Assembly (NCBI GenBank): GCA_011799875.1
Contig: CM022300.1
Coordinates: 107,769,201-107,833,200 of the forward strand
Direction of reading: 5' to 3'
Length of the DNA: 64,000 nucleotides
Source of the DNA: Thinopyrum elongatum
Lineage: Eukaryota; Streptophyta; Magnoliopsida; Poales; Poaceae
In this document: piece by piece, positions 33,927-45,076 of the stretch
How positions within the stretch are numbered: position 1 is the stretch's first letter
Layout of the letters: each line of letters starts with the position of its first letter
Translations under genes and position numbers: made by a program
Notes under the pieces: generated by a model
Databases searched by the model: none
Told to the model about the DNA's origin: nothing
What the model saw: the letters and a program-made list of their open reading frames with translations, nothing else

Positions 33927-35174
33927 TCAGGCGGTTCCCGTGCTAGGTTGCAAAGCTGCCGGCTCCTTCGCGGTGGCCTCCGGGTTCACCGAGGCACCGG
34001 TATCGTCCAACCCGGCCTCGTCGTCCGCATAGGCACCCGACTCCTCGGAGCTGCCCACCGGATCATCAAGTGCCAGGCCAAAGTTGTCGGACGGCACCAA
34101 CCCGCCATCTTCGGTCCGATCTACCTGGAACTCGTCATGCAGAGCAAACAAGGCTAGGTAGCTAGCCCGTGCGGCGATCCGGCCCGCCTACGCCTGCAGC
34201 TGGGGCTCCGCGCCGGCTTGCTGGGCCGCCAGCTGGTCCAGGTTCAAACCTGGATACCAAGACATGACAAATCTCAACGCCAAATCAGCGTCGGTGCGAG
34301 CGGCGGAAACACGCCACGCATGAAGCCGCGTCGGTCCGGCCTCTAGCCAGTGCGCCAGCCATGTGAAGGAGTTGGGTGCGATCGTGCCCGGCCAGAGGGC
34401 CGCCGCCATGCCCAAACTGGCCTCGGAGAGCCTTGCCGTCTGCTCATCCAGAGCCTGCAGGCGGGTCTCCGTCGCGTGCATGATCTCCGGGAAGGTCCAG
34501 GCGGCATGCGGATCGTCTTCGACGCCCGCGTCCGCCTGGGTCGACCGGTGGTTGCGCATGGCCTCGTCCGCCTTCTCTTGCGTTTCCGGGAAGTACTCTG
34601 TCGAAGCAGAGAAGCAAGACAGTCAGCCATAGAATAAACAAAGCCGGCTGCACAACCCGGCGAAACCAACGGGGAAACACTTACTGGCGAAGGTCTCATC
34701 CAAGTGTTGCGCTTCGCACAACATACCGTGCCGCTCCAGGTCCCCGGCACGGTCGCACGCTTCAAGCACCCTCTCCAGATCGGCGCGCTGGTTGGCGGCC
34801 GCCTTCAGCTCGTCGTCCTTGGCGGCGGCCGCTTTCTCGTGCTCCTCCTTGAGGCAGAGGAGCTCCGCCTGGTGGGCCTCCGCCGCCTTGGCGGCCTCCG
34901 CCTTCAGGTGCTCCACCTCGGCCTGAAGCTGGCTCTTGTCACCGGCTAGCTGATCGCGCTGTTGGCCAGCTTCGGCGAGTGCCTGCTGGGCCTCCGCCAC
35001 CTTGGCGGCCTCCGCCTTCAGCTGCCCCACCTCGGCCCGGAGCTGTCCGGCGTCGGCAACCGCCTGGTCGCACTATTGGCCAGCTTCAACCAGCCGGGTT
35101 CGCAGGTCCGTCACCTCGGCCGCGGCAGCTGCACGGCAAAGATTCAAAGTCAAGACGGCAGAAGAAAAGAAAAA

Positions 35175-35258
35175 GACTTTAAGATTCGACCCAACTACTA
35201 CGTAGTTGGCCTGAATCTCGGGGGCTACACCCAGTGGGTGCGCTAGCGCGCCTCCACT
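35175..35258 (-). repeat. Intron-like repeat, copy 1
   Basis: About 84 bases, with ACTACGTAGT palindrome and CACCCAGTGGGTGCGCT. It matches copy 2 at 35411-35497 with few changes. Each lies between coding pieces of the antisense gene. Confidence 0.75.
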
Positions 35259-35410
35259 AAAAAGCACGCAAGACGTACCTTCAGCAAGGTAGAGCGCCTC
35301 CTCCTTGGCGGCGAGTTGCCCCGTGATCTGCTGATGCTTCTCCAGAAGCCGGTTGTAGATGTTGACTCGGAGGGCATCCAGGTGCTGCACAAAAACAAGA
35401 ACTAGCACAA

Positions 35411-35497
35411 GACTCTTTAAGATTCGACCCAACTACTACGTAGTGGGCCCGAACCTCGGGGGCTACACCCAGTGGGTGCGCTGGCGCGCCCCCACTA
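35411..35497 (-). repeat. Intron-like repeat, copy 2
   Basis: Second copy of the 84-base unit, about 235 bases away. Confidence 0.75.
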
Positions 35498-37327
35498 GCC
35501 GGCTATAAGAGAAAAGCCAGAGGAAGAAGACTCACGATCACGGAGCGCTCCAGCTCCCGCGCCCGCTCCATTTCGGCCTAGGCAAAGGCCTGAACCCGGT
35601 CCGCGCGCCGGTGAAGATGCCGGCGCATGGTGGCCATCGACGCCTCCTCCTGCGTCAGCGGCCCGAAGACGGCTCGGCCGGACCCAGCCCAAACCTGCTG
35701 CGACCAGGCGGCAGGGGGACCACCCGGCGCCGCCTGCGGCTCCCTGATCAGTAGGGCGTGCTCGCCGCCGGCCGCCTCCTCGTCGGTCGGCCTCGACCCC
35801 GGCGCTCCGGCCGGCATCGCCTACGGCACCCCTCCCGGGGCAGCCCCCCTCTGCCACCTCCTTCAACCTCCACCCACACGACCACGTCGTTGCGGGGTGG
35901 GGTGTCATCGTCGATCTCCACGACCTCCCGGTCGTCCACCGCCATCTCCACCCGGCCATCCGGGTCGCGTCCCTCCTCCATCGGCGGCATGACGACCGTC
36001 TCCATCGGCTCGAGGCCCGCCGGCATCTCCAGCCATGCCGGCTCCGCGGCAGCCCTCTCCCTGGCCTCCACGACCCTGGCCCTGGCCTGGGCCGAGGCCG
36101 CCTCCAGCTCCTCCTCAGCCTTTTTCCGGGCCCGCCAGGTGCAGCGCTCCGTGTCCGCCGGGTCCAGGCCAAGCTCCTCCTCAGCCCGGTCCTCGGGCAG
36201 ATCGATGGCACTGGTCCGGGTCCTCCGGAACGAGAAGCTGCCCCAGACGCGGCATCTGTCGCCGCCAGCGCCAGCTCCAGCAGTGTCCTGAATCCACCAA
36301 AGAAAGCATTAGAAAAGAACGACTTGGCAGCACGCCGGAGCCAGCAAGAAAACATACCCAATCGCCATCTGGATGGCCTGTCTCGTCGGCACCGCTGGGA
36401 CGATGTGGCGCCTCCTCTTGGCATCCGGTTTCCCACCTGCGGCCGGGTCCGTCGTGCGCTTTGCGGCCGGCTTCGGCCTCGGCACCGCGTCCTCCTTCCC
36501 GTGCGGCCGGCGCGTGAGATGACCTGGCCCCGACCGTCTTCTCGGGTCGCCTTGAGGGATCGACGCCGCTGCCTCCTCCCCTCGGCGGCGCTGCACCACC
36601 GGCATGCGTCAGCACCTCCACATCATTGTCCGACCAATCTCGTAGGAGATCTGGATGCGGAGACTTACTCGCACGGTGCGCCTCGCCGGCTTCGGCATCG
36701 GCCGCCCCCGGGTTCTCGGCGAAGGACTCCGCCCCCTCCGAGCGGGCCTGCTCGATGGCCAGTACCTGTGTCCTCGTCCTGTCATGCGTCAGCCGGATTG
36801 CGTTCAGCAACACCTCACGCATCGCATCAGGATGAAGGAGAAGCTGAGACATTGCAAAAAAAGAAGACCAGGGACTCACCGCCGGTGCCGGGATCTCCGC
36901 GTTGTAGGGCGCCTTCCCGAAGTGCCAATCCGGGGCCAACCCGGCCTTGGAGATACCGTTCACCCGTTCGGCCACCTGCTCCGGGTTCAGCCTCTCGGAC
37001 GACATCCAGGTGGGATCCTGGCGGTCACCCATCAGGCCGATGATGTGTGCCCGGCGCTGCAGCGGCAGAACCCGGCGCGCGATGAAGGCAGCCACGAGGT
37101 TTGTCCCCTTGAGGCCCTCCCACGCCGTCCTTTCCCAAATCCGGTCGCAAAGGTTCAGCATCCCATGCAGTGGGTTCTTCGGCATGTAGCCCCAGTTCAT
37201 CTTGGCGAGCGGCCGCTCGTTGGTGAACGGGGGCAAGTTGATGGCATCGCCTCCTCCGCTGACGCAGCAAACAGAGAAGATGGTATTCTGCCACTTCTTG
37301 GCAGAATCCTCGATGGGCATCTTGGGG

Positions 37328-37332
37328 AACAC
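37328..37332 (+). repeat. Left target duplication of B (AACAC)
   Basis: AACAC, repeated at 50312-50316. Removing B and one copy restores the antisense frame of A (VSVWLNGVFPKMPI). Confidence 0.95.
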
Positions 37333-38203
37333 TGTCGGTGTACTAAGTATTGGGCCCTTAGTACCCCTTACTTGTGCACGGGCAGTTGTAGCCGTCCTCG
37401 CGGCAAGGCTTGCCGGGATCAGCTCGAGGTCGATTTAAGTCATCAAGGAAATCATCAAGTCAGAAATCTGAGGATCAGCAAATGAGTAAAGCTGGAAATC
37501 GAAGACCAGCCTCCCCGGCAAGATCCTTGCCGGCGTGGCCTGAGGAACCCGGCAAGGATCGGCGCCTGGCAAGGCTTGGCACCCGGCAAGGATCGCCGCC
37601 CGGCAAGGCTTGGCGCCCAGCAAGTTTCAGCGCCTGGCGAGGTTCTGCCACTGTGCCACCGCTTCGGCACAGTGACGAGTCTGACATTCTGGCTCCTTCC
37701 ATAGATGCGTGGCGGCGCACCAGTGGAGGAGAGCTTAAGCGGTGCTGATGGGATGGCCCCTTTTTCCATCCCCAAGAAAGTGAGGACACCTAAACGGACT
37801 CCTCACGGTGCATTAAATGCGCTTGTCCTAATCCGTCAGGGGTTAGGTATGATACCCTGTAGCCACTTTACACCTCAATGTATGTACATTTTGCCACTAT
37901 GGAGACCCCTTTGAGCATATGAAAGGAGGCCCAAGGCAACTGCTACAGAGAGGAAGACTTCTGGCCCATTCTGCATGCGTAGCTGCTCTTTGAACGTACT
38001 GTTCATTACGAGCGCTCCTGAAGGCTGGGCTCAAGAACATCAATAAGAACACAAAGCAGGAGTAGGGTTTCACGCTGATCAGCGGCCCGAACCTGGGTAA
38101 AAACCTCACGCGTCGATCACCGGTTCTGCTCTTTGCGTGTACCTCTCCCCCCGCCGAATCGTAAAGGGATCTCTCGGGATCCCATAGGTGTCGTGCCCCG
38201 ACA
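37333..38203 (+). mobile_element. 5' LTR of B
   Basis: 871 bases, TGTCGGTGTACTAAG to GCCCCGACA. A cluster of CCCGGCAAGG units lies at 37510-37640, including the short hairpin CCGGCAAG-ATC-CTTGCCGG. A TATA-like CATATGAAAGGAGG lies near 37917. Confidence 0.95.
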
Positions 38204-38207
38204 TCTT

Positions 38208-38227
38208 TGGCGCGCCAGGTAGGGGGA
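38208..38227 (+). promoter_or_regulatory. Primer binding site of B
   Basis: TGGCGCGCCAGGTAGGGGGA, five bases after the LTR. It is the intact form of the site in C1. tRNA not assigned. Confidence 0.75.
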
Positions 38228-39950
38228 TTGAAGGTTGCGTGAACCTGATCTGGTGGTCGACGCCCTAGTTCCTTCATTATGCCGCCCAAGAAGAAGAACA
38301 TCGCGACAGCACAACCGTCCGGGTCTGTTTTGCCCGCGCCTTCGCAGACAGGCGATGGTGTGGGTGCAGAAGGAAGAGGACTGGAACCCCCGCGGCGTTC
38401 TGGTGATCCAAGCCAAGCGAGCAGTATCATTCGCAGTGGCAGTGGTAACTTGCGCGCCGCTGGATCTAGAGATGGCGTTGTGTTGCCTACGGGTGGCACA
38501 ACAAACTCTAGGGATCAGAGAGCGCCTGCTGGAGCTCCCGCGCCGCCGCGAGCCTCGCAACCTGCCCAGGTTGTGCGAGACGAGCGACATCATGGCGCTG
38601 GTGGTTCAGGGCGTCCCTACGAAAAGGTTTCTGCGCATAGATCCCAAGATGTGCGGGACCAGCATGCACACCGAGCTGCCAGCGAAGGTGGCGCGCGGTC
38701 GCGTGACCGTGGCGGTGCTCCTTCTAACTTGGTTAGGAGTCAGAGCACCTCACGCACCTCGCACCTGTCGCCGCCACCTACGCCAGCGGAAGCCTTGGCA
38801 CGTGCACAGCTGCTCCTCGATTTTCCTCCCGCTCCGGAGAAGATGGAGGAGTGGCGAGCTACTATCCAGAGCCTTATCGGCTTCGCTAACAAGGATGGAC
38901 CACAAGAGGCAGGGCCCTCTCAGCGGAAGCCCGTCGATCCGATGCGAGCCGGTGGAGAGAAAACCGGAGGTGGTGCAACTACAGTGCACTCTCCTCCGCA
39001 ACATCAGCGGCGGCCGACGACTCAGCAAGTCGACCGCCATGAAGAAGTTTCCACGGCGTTGTCCGATCCGCGGATGCGCCGTGATCAGCGTCTGGTTCTC
39101 CAGGAACGAGGCAAGGAGGACGCTTGAACAACCATCGAGCGGCGACGGGAAGCGCGCTATCAGTCTGATAAGCACGCGGGGCCAGTTGTCGACGAGCCCG
39201 CGCCAGGGAACGTAGGAGACCTGCCTTACGAGGTGGGACCTCCGGCGTTTACCCGTGAGCTGCGGCAAGTCCAGTGGCCCAATCTCCGAACCTTCAAGCC
39301 AGAGGTCCCGGAGAAATATGACGGCAAGACCCATCCCTCGGAGTTCCTGAGTATCTACACCATTGCAGTGCAAGCTGCCGGGGGCCGAGATGACAAGATA
39401 CTTGCCAACTACTTCCCGTTGGTGCTCAAACCCAACGTCAGGTCGTGGTTGATGCATCTGCCGGAAGATTCTATTTCTTGCTGGTCAGCTCTGTGCCATC
39501 AGTTTGTTGGCGCCTTTGTTGGAGGCCACCAAGTTCCTGGCCAAGAAAGTGATTTGCACATCATCCCTCAGAAGGAGGGCGAGTCCTTGCGCAAGTTTAT
39601 GCAGAGATTCAGCCGGGTGCAGTACAATATTCCTGATGTTCATCCTGCCGCTGTCATTAGCGCGTTCCATCAGAACGTGCGTAACCGCAGGATGCGGGAA
39701 GAGCTAGCGATGAACAAAGTCAGGAGTATTGCCGAGCTTTACACTTTGGCCGACAAGTGTGCTCGAGCTGAAGAGGGGAGAAAACTCCCCGGGGAAGCTA
39801 TTGGTGCGACAGGCGACTCAGAAGAAGAAGATGCCGCGGCTCTGTCAAGGAAAGGCCGGCGGCGGAATAGGAAGCGCGGAGGCAAGGCCGTGCTTGCCGT
39901 CGAGGAATCCGGCAACCCTGGCGCCGCCAAGAAGGCCAAGGTTAGCGCCC

Positions 39951-39969
39951 CCGGCAAGGATCTTGCCGG
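39951..39969. repeat. CCGGCAAG hairpin within gag of B
   Basis: CCGGCAAG-GAT-CTTGCCGG, a perfect 8-bp stem with a three-base loop, encoding GKDLAG. The same 19-base hairpin is repeated in LTRs (63266-63430 and about 37511). Confidence 0.75.
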
Positions 39970-41170
39970 GTGCCCTTCCTGTCAGGCCTTGGCGGCTGCC
40001 GACAAGTCGGAGAACTCCGGCAAGCAATATTGCAAGATCCATTGCACTAAGGGCCACGATCTCCAGGACTGCCGGCAAGTTGAGCAGCTTGCCGAGAAGC
40101 AGAAGGCCGAATACGAGAGGCGAGACAAAGAGAAGGCCCAAGACGGTGCTGAGGGGTCCGGCAAGAAACGCGGTGGCCGAGGGGGTCGCCGTGGCAAGGC
40201 CAAGCAGCAGAAGGATCGGCCCGCTCGGGGCCGAGATAAAGAAGGAGATGATGATGAGGAAGATGATGAATCCAGTGAGCAGGAATTCCAGAAGGCTACG
40301 GAGGCTATGTGCATTGATGGGGGTGCCTCGCTCCATTCTTCCCACCGCCAGCTTAAACAGTGGGTGCGGGAGGTTAATGCGGCAGAGCCATCCCCCGATG
40401 CTTGTAGGCCTCTGAAGTGGTCCAGCACGCCTATCATCTTTGACGCCGAGGATCACCCCGATCGCACAACTGCGGTCGGGTGTTTGCCATTGTTGGTTTC
40501 CCCGACAATTCGCAACCTCAAGGTGACGAAGATGTTAGTTGACGGCGGGGCCGGCCTAAACTTAATATCACCAGACGTGCTCACAAAGCTTCAGATTCCC
40601 GACGAAGACCTCGAGGAAACGGGTACGTTTCAAGGGGTCAACCCGGGAAGAACCCAGCCTAAGGGCAAGATCACGCTGCCGGTAACATTTGGCAGCGAGC
40701 TTAACTTCAGGACCGAAAAGGTGGTGTTTGATGTCGCCAAGATCCCCATGTCATACAATGGGATCCTTGGCCGGCCAGCGCTGGCTAAGTTCATGGCGGC
40801 ATCACACTACGCATACAACGTCTTGAAGATGCCTGGGCCGTTGGGCGTCATCACTATCCATTCCGACAAGAGGGATGCGCTCATCTGTGCCGATCAACTT
40901 TACCGGGAAGCAGTTGCAGCACCTGCCATCAAGGCATCTGCTCCTGCCGCTGGAACTCCCGGAGGGAAGAAGAAGACCGGCAGGAACCTTGGCGCGAACT
41001 CCGGCAAGCGCGCCTCCTCGGAGTGCCGCGCTTCCGTCGAGGACGTACCAGAGAGTTCCACCGGCAAGAACAAGAAGTCCAAGGCTGCCCCGCCGGAAAC
41101 TAAGAAGGTGCCTACCAGGGAGGACAGAACGGGGGGAACTTTCACTATAAGTTCTGCCCTAGATGACAAA

Positions 41171-41173
41171 TAG
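41171..41173 (+). other. UAG between protease and RT in B
   Basis: Context GATGACAAATAGGAAAGC. The reading frame is open before and after it, and the same stop lies at 28146-28148 in A and 55631-55633 in C2. Confidence 0.85.
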
Positions 41174-44100
41174 GAAAGCGCACTCGTTGCTTTCCTGCGG
41201 GCGAATGTCGACGTGTTTGCATGGCAACCGTTTGACATCCCCGGCGTTCCCAGGAAAGTGATTGAGCACCACCTTGTTGTCTGTCCCCATGCGCGGCCCG
41301 TCAAGCAAAGGGTGAGGAAACAGGCCTTGGAGCGGCAAGAATTCATTGCCGAAGAAATTAAGAAGTTGGAGGCGGCAGGACTGGTCAAAGGAGTGCTTCA
41401 TCCAACCTGGTTGGCTAATCCAGTCGTAGTACGGAAAGCGAACGGGAAATGGAGGCTTTGTATCGATTACACAGATATCAATAAAGCTTGTCCAAAAGAT
41501 CCTTTTCCCTTGCCGCGTATCGACCAGATCGTGGATGCCACCGCTGGTTGTGATCTCCTGTCCTTCCTTGATGCCTATTCAGGGTATCATCAGATTTTTA
41601 TGGCAAAGGAAGATGAAGAGAAGACCACCTTTATCACCCCATGTGGTACGTATTGCTTTATACGAATGCCTTTCGGGTTGAAAAGTGCTGGTTCAACATT
41701 TGCCAGAGCAATCCAGATTGGTTTTGAGCCACAACTCCATAGAAATATGGAGGCGTATATGGATGATATAGTGGTCAAAACTAAGGATAAAGCAACGCTC
41801 ATTCAAGATTTAGAAGAAACATTCGCGAACTTGCGCAAGATCAACTTGAAGCTCAATCCTGAGAAGTGCGTGTTCGGTGTTCCTTCCGGCAAGCTCCTCG
41901 GATTCTTTGTATCTTGCCGGGGAATCGAAGCGAACCCCGACAAGATCAAAGCTATTGAGCAAATCGAAGCGCCAAGACGCGTCAAGGATGTGCGTCGTCT
42001 TGCCAGCTGTGTTGCTGCTCTAAGCAGGTTTATTTCCAAATCTGCTGAGCGCGCCCTGCCCTTCTTCAAAATTTTGAAGAAGGCAGGTCCAATGAAATGG
42101 ACTCCGGAAGCGGAGGCAGCGCTACAAGATTTGAAGAAATACCTTTCTTCTCCGCCGACGCTAGTCGCACCTAAACCACAAGAGCCGTTGCTGCTGTATC
42201 TGGCGGCAACAAATCAAGTGGTTAGTGCTGTGCTGGTGGCGCAAAGGGAAGCTGATGAGGAGGCAACATCAGCGGCAGGACCGCCAAGTGACGCGGCAAG
42301 ATCTTCCCCGGCAAGGGATGATCCCGGCAAGACAGGATCTGCGCAAACAGAAGAGCCCGTGCAGAAGAAAAAGGTGGTGCAGCGCCCAGTTTATTTTGTT
42401 AGCTCCCTCTTACAAGGGGCTAGATCAAGATATTATGGTGTGTAGAAGTTGCTTTTCGGCCTCCTTATGGCCTCAAGAAAGCTGCGCCATTATTTTCAAG
42501 CACATGAGATCACCGTCGTCACTCGCTTTCCGTTGCAACGGATTTTGCAAAATCCGGAAGCAACCGGCAGGATCGTGGAGTGGGCGTTGGAGCTGTCCAG
42601 CTTTGGTCTTAAGTTTGAAAGTACTTCGACGATTCAGAGCAGGGCCTTGGCGGAGTTCATTGCAGAATGGACCCCGACGCCAGACGAAGAAGTTCAAGAA
42701 ACAAGTCTCCCCGGCAAGGAAACCGATCAGCAATGGGTTATGTACTTTGACAGGGCTTTTTCGCTGCAAGGCGCCGGTGCTGGTGTGCTGCTTGTCGCAC
42801 CCACCGGAGAGCACCTCAAGTATGTAGTCCAAATGCATTTTCCCCGGGAGAGTTCAACCAATAACACTGCAGAGTACGAAGGTTTGCTTGCCGGTCTCAG
42901 GATCGCAGCAGACCTTGGTATCAGAAAGCTCATTATCAAAGGTGATTCACAGCTTGTCGTCAGGCAGGTCAACAAGAACTACCAAAGTCCGTTGATGCAA
43001 GCCTACGTAGATGAAGTGAGGAAATTGGAAGAGCGCTTTGACGGTCTGCAGATGGAGCACGTTCCTCGTGCCGAGAACAACATTGCTGATGACCTGTCAA
43101 AGCGTGCTGCCCTCAAGTTGCCTGTGGAGCCAGGAACTTTTGTGCTCCAATTGACTCAACCATCCGTGGCGCCATCGACGCGGCAAGAAAAGAGAAGAAA
43201 GTTGAACTCTGGCCAGTACTTCCCGGCAGAGCTCCCCGGAGCCGCCGGCAAGGAAGTTGCCGGGATCGACACGCCTGCTGGGGAACAACAGGCTCCGGCA
43301 GGGCCTCAGACCCTTGCTGTCAAGACAAACGTCCCCCTGGCGGAGGAGATGCCTTTAGTCCTAGCCGTCGAGCCTCAGGCTCCAGCATGGGCGCAGCACA
43401 TTGTCCATTTCCTTCAGACAGGTGAACTCCCTGAGGAACAAGAAGAAGCGGAGAGAGTAGCCCGTCGGTCTGTTATGTACAAATTCGTCGATGATGTCCT
43501 GTACAGAAAGAGACCAAACGGTGTGAAATTGAAGTGCATTCCTTGGGAGGATGGACTAGAGCTGTTGGCAGAGATACATGGGGGTATGTGTGGCTCTCAC
43601 ATAGGGTCAAGAGCGCTTGCCGGGAAAGCATTCCGGCAAGGTTTCTTTTGGCCCACCGCCCTCCAGGATGCGACTGCACTAGTAACCAGGTGTGAAGCGT
43701 GCCAATTTCATTCGAAGAAATTACATCAGCCAGCTCAAGCTCTTCAAACAATTCCTCTCTCCTGGCCATTTTCGGTCTGGGGGCTCGACATACTGGGCCC
43801 TTTCCCCCGTGCTACCGGGGCTTTGAGTACTTGTACGTTGCTATCAACAAGTTCACAAAGTGGCCGGAGGTGGAAGCAGTGAGGAAGGTGACAGCGCAGT
43901 CGGCTGTCAAGTTCTTCAAAGGAATTGTTTGCCGTTTCGGTGTGCCCAATAGGATCATCACCGACAACGGCACGCAGTTCACAAGTCGCACCTTCACGCA
44001 GTACGTCCAAGACCTTGGCGGCAAGATTTGTTTTGCCTCTGTTGCTCACCCGAGAAGCAACGGCCAAGCGGAGAGGGCCAATGCTGAAGTGCTGCGCGGT

Positions 44101-44583
44101 CTCAGGACCAGAACTTTTGACAGGCTGAAAAAGTGCGGAAGACGCTGGATTGATGAGTTGCCGGCGGTTCTTTGGTCAATCAGAACGACACCAAATCGAG
44201 CCACCGGCCAGACGCCCTTCGCTCTAGTGTTTTGCCTCGAGTGCTCGCTTATGATGAGCTCGAGCAAGAGCAACTGCGGCAAGATAACGCTGTGCTCCTT
44301 GAGGAGAATCGTCTTCAGGCTGCTGTGCGAGCTGCACGCTACCAGCAAGCTTTGCGCCGCTATCATAGCCGCAAAGTTCATGCCCGAAGCCTTGAGGAAG
44401 GCGACCTTGTTCTTCGACGGATTCAGTCCGCCAAGAATTCAAACAAGTTGACGCCAAAGTGGGAAGGCCCTTATCGGGTAGTATGAGTCACCAGGCCTGG
44501 CGCTGTCCGCCTGGAGACCGAGGATGGCGTTCCAACAGAAGGATTCCTCGCGCGCACATTTGCCGGGGGAGGAAGGGAGACAT
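41174..44583 (+). pseudogene. pol: pol of B: RT, RNase H, second RNase H, integrase
   Basis: RT starts after the UAG and holds LDAYSGYHQI, MPFGLKSAGSTFARAI and the active box YMDDIVVKT (near 41758). RNase H continues to 42700. It has an extra low-complexity insert of about 40 residues (VAQREADEEA to KKKVVQRPVYF). TAG at 42443-42445 breaks it. The archaeal-type second RNase H starts near 42740 (MYFDRAFSLQGAG, GDSQLVVRQV). Integrase (43570 on) has GLDILGPF, ITDNGTQF and NGQAERAN. A frame change lies near 43800 and a deletion of about 30 bases near 44235 shifts the frame. Stop near 44484. Confidence 0.88.
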
Positions 44584-45076
44584 GAATACCAGTTGGTGAC
44601 GTTCGGAATCGTATGCTTGCCGGAGGAAGGACAAAGACAGAAAGCTAAGTCCTAAAAACTCAGAGCAAGTTTTTCTTTTTATTACCAAGTTAGTTCCTTG
44701 GACGATTCCGACCCTTGTATGGAAAATCTGCACGCGAAGGAACCCTTGTTGTAATCAGTTGCGCCCTTATTTTGTTTCGAGTCCGCTCAACGATTTAAGT
44801 GGCTGCACTGAGAGCGCCAAGGAGTCTTGCCAGCTGCTGCGCCTCCAGCAGGCTGCTGAAGTCCCGCACCCAGCGCTCGCGGCAGGTTGCGCACCGGCAA
44901 GTTTTTCAGTAAGCGTAGGATGAACTCCATACATAAAGGAATCAGACAAGGAAAGTAGCTAGCATGAGCCTAAACATAGTTAAATTATATTACATCCATA
45001 AGTTGCCGCAGTTCTAACTCGAGACTTAACTGTCTTTTACATGAGATGGTGGCGGCAAGAATCAAAGGGGAAGCAC
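44584..45076. other. Spacer between pol and antisense gene of B
   Basis: No frame. A/T-rich pieces near 44640-44700 and 44960-45000 may hold polyadenylation signals for the two convergent transcripts. Confidence 0.5.

Larger units (their letters stand above)
33927..37327 (-). pseudogene. Antisense gene of A, downstream exons (PF04195-like plus coiled coil)
   Basis: The gene starts at 50742 and continues here after the inserted B. The part 36860-37327 (PKMPIEDSAKKWQNTIFSV, KMNWGYMPKNPLHGML, ARRVLPLQRRAHIIGLMG) fits the 'putative gypsy type transposon' family (PF04195) of plants. Then come acidic and Ala/Glu-rich exons: 35750-36200 and a long coiled coil at 34680-35030 (AEAAKAAEAHQAELLCLKEE). 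An acidic tail ends at 33927. Frames are joined only if introns are assumed. Two homologous intron-like pieces lie at 35175-35258 and 35411-35497. The function of this protein family is unknown. Confidence 0.6.
38279..41173 (+). pseudogene. gag: gag-protease of B, one nonsense codon
   Basis: One frame of about 964 codons starts at MPPKKKNIA. The only interruption is TGA at 39125-39127, a likely C-to-T change in CGA. The Retrotrans_gag core is about 39300-39780 (WLMHLPEDSISCW, FMQRFSRVQYNIP, LADKCARAEEGRK). A basic acidic linker and a CHHC knuckle (CKIHCTKGHDLQDC) near 40029-40072 follow. The protease has LVDGGAGLNLIS near 40534-40570 and ILGRPALAKF near 40765. It ends at TAG 41171-41173, the stop conserved among A, B and C2. 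Gag forms the particle, and protease processes it. Confidence 0.88.

Noticed and set aside
35495..36436. 313-codon minus-strand frame in the antisense gene of A
   Set aside because: Arg/Trp/Ser-rich composition indicates the wrong frame. The acidic, Ala/Glu-rich alternative frame at 35748-36071 fits the gene better.
39739..40456. Minus-strand frames opposite B gag rich in Leu and Ser, looking membrane-like
   Set aside because: They are the complement of the Lys/Glu-rich and acidic gag linker, which yields Leu/Phe/Ser runs by chance.
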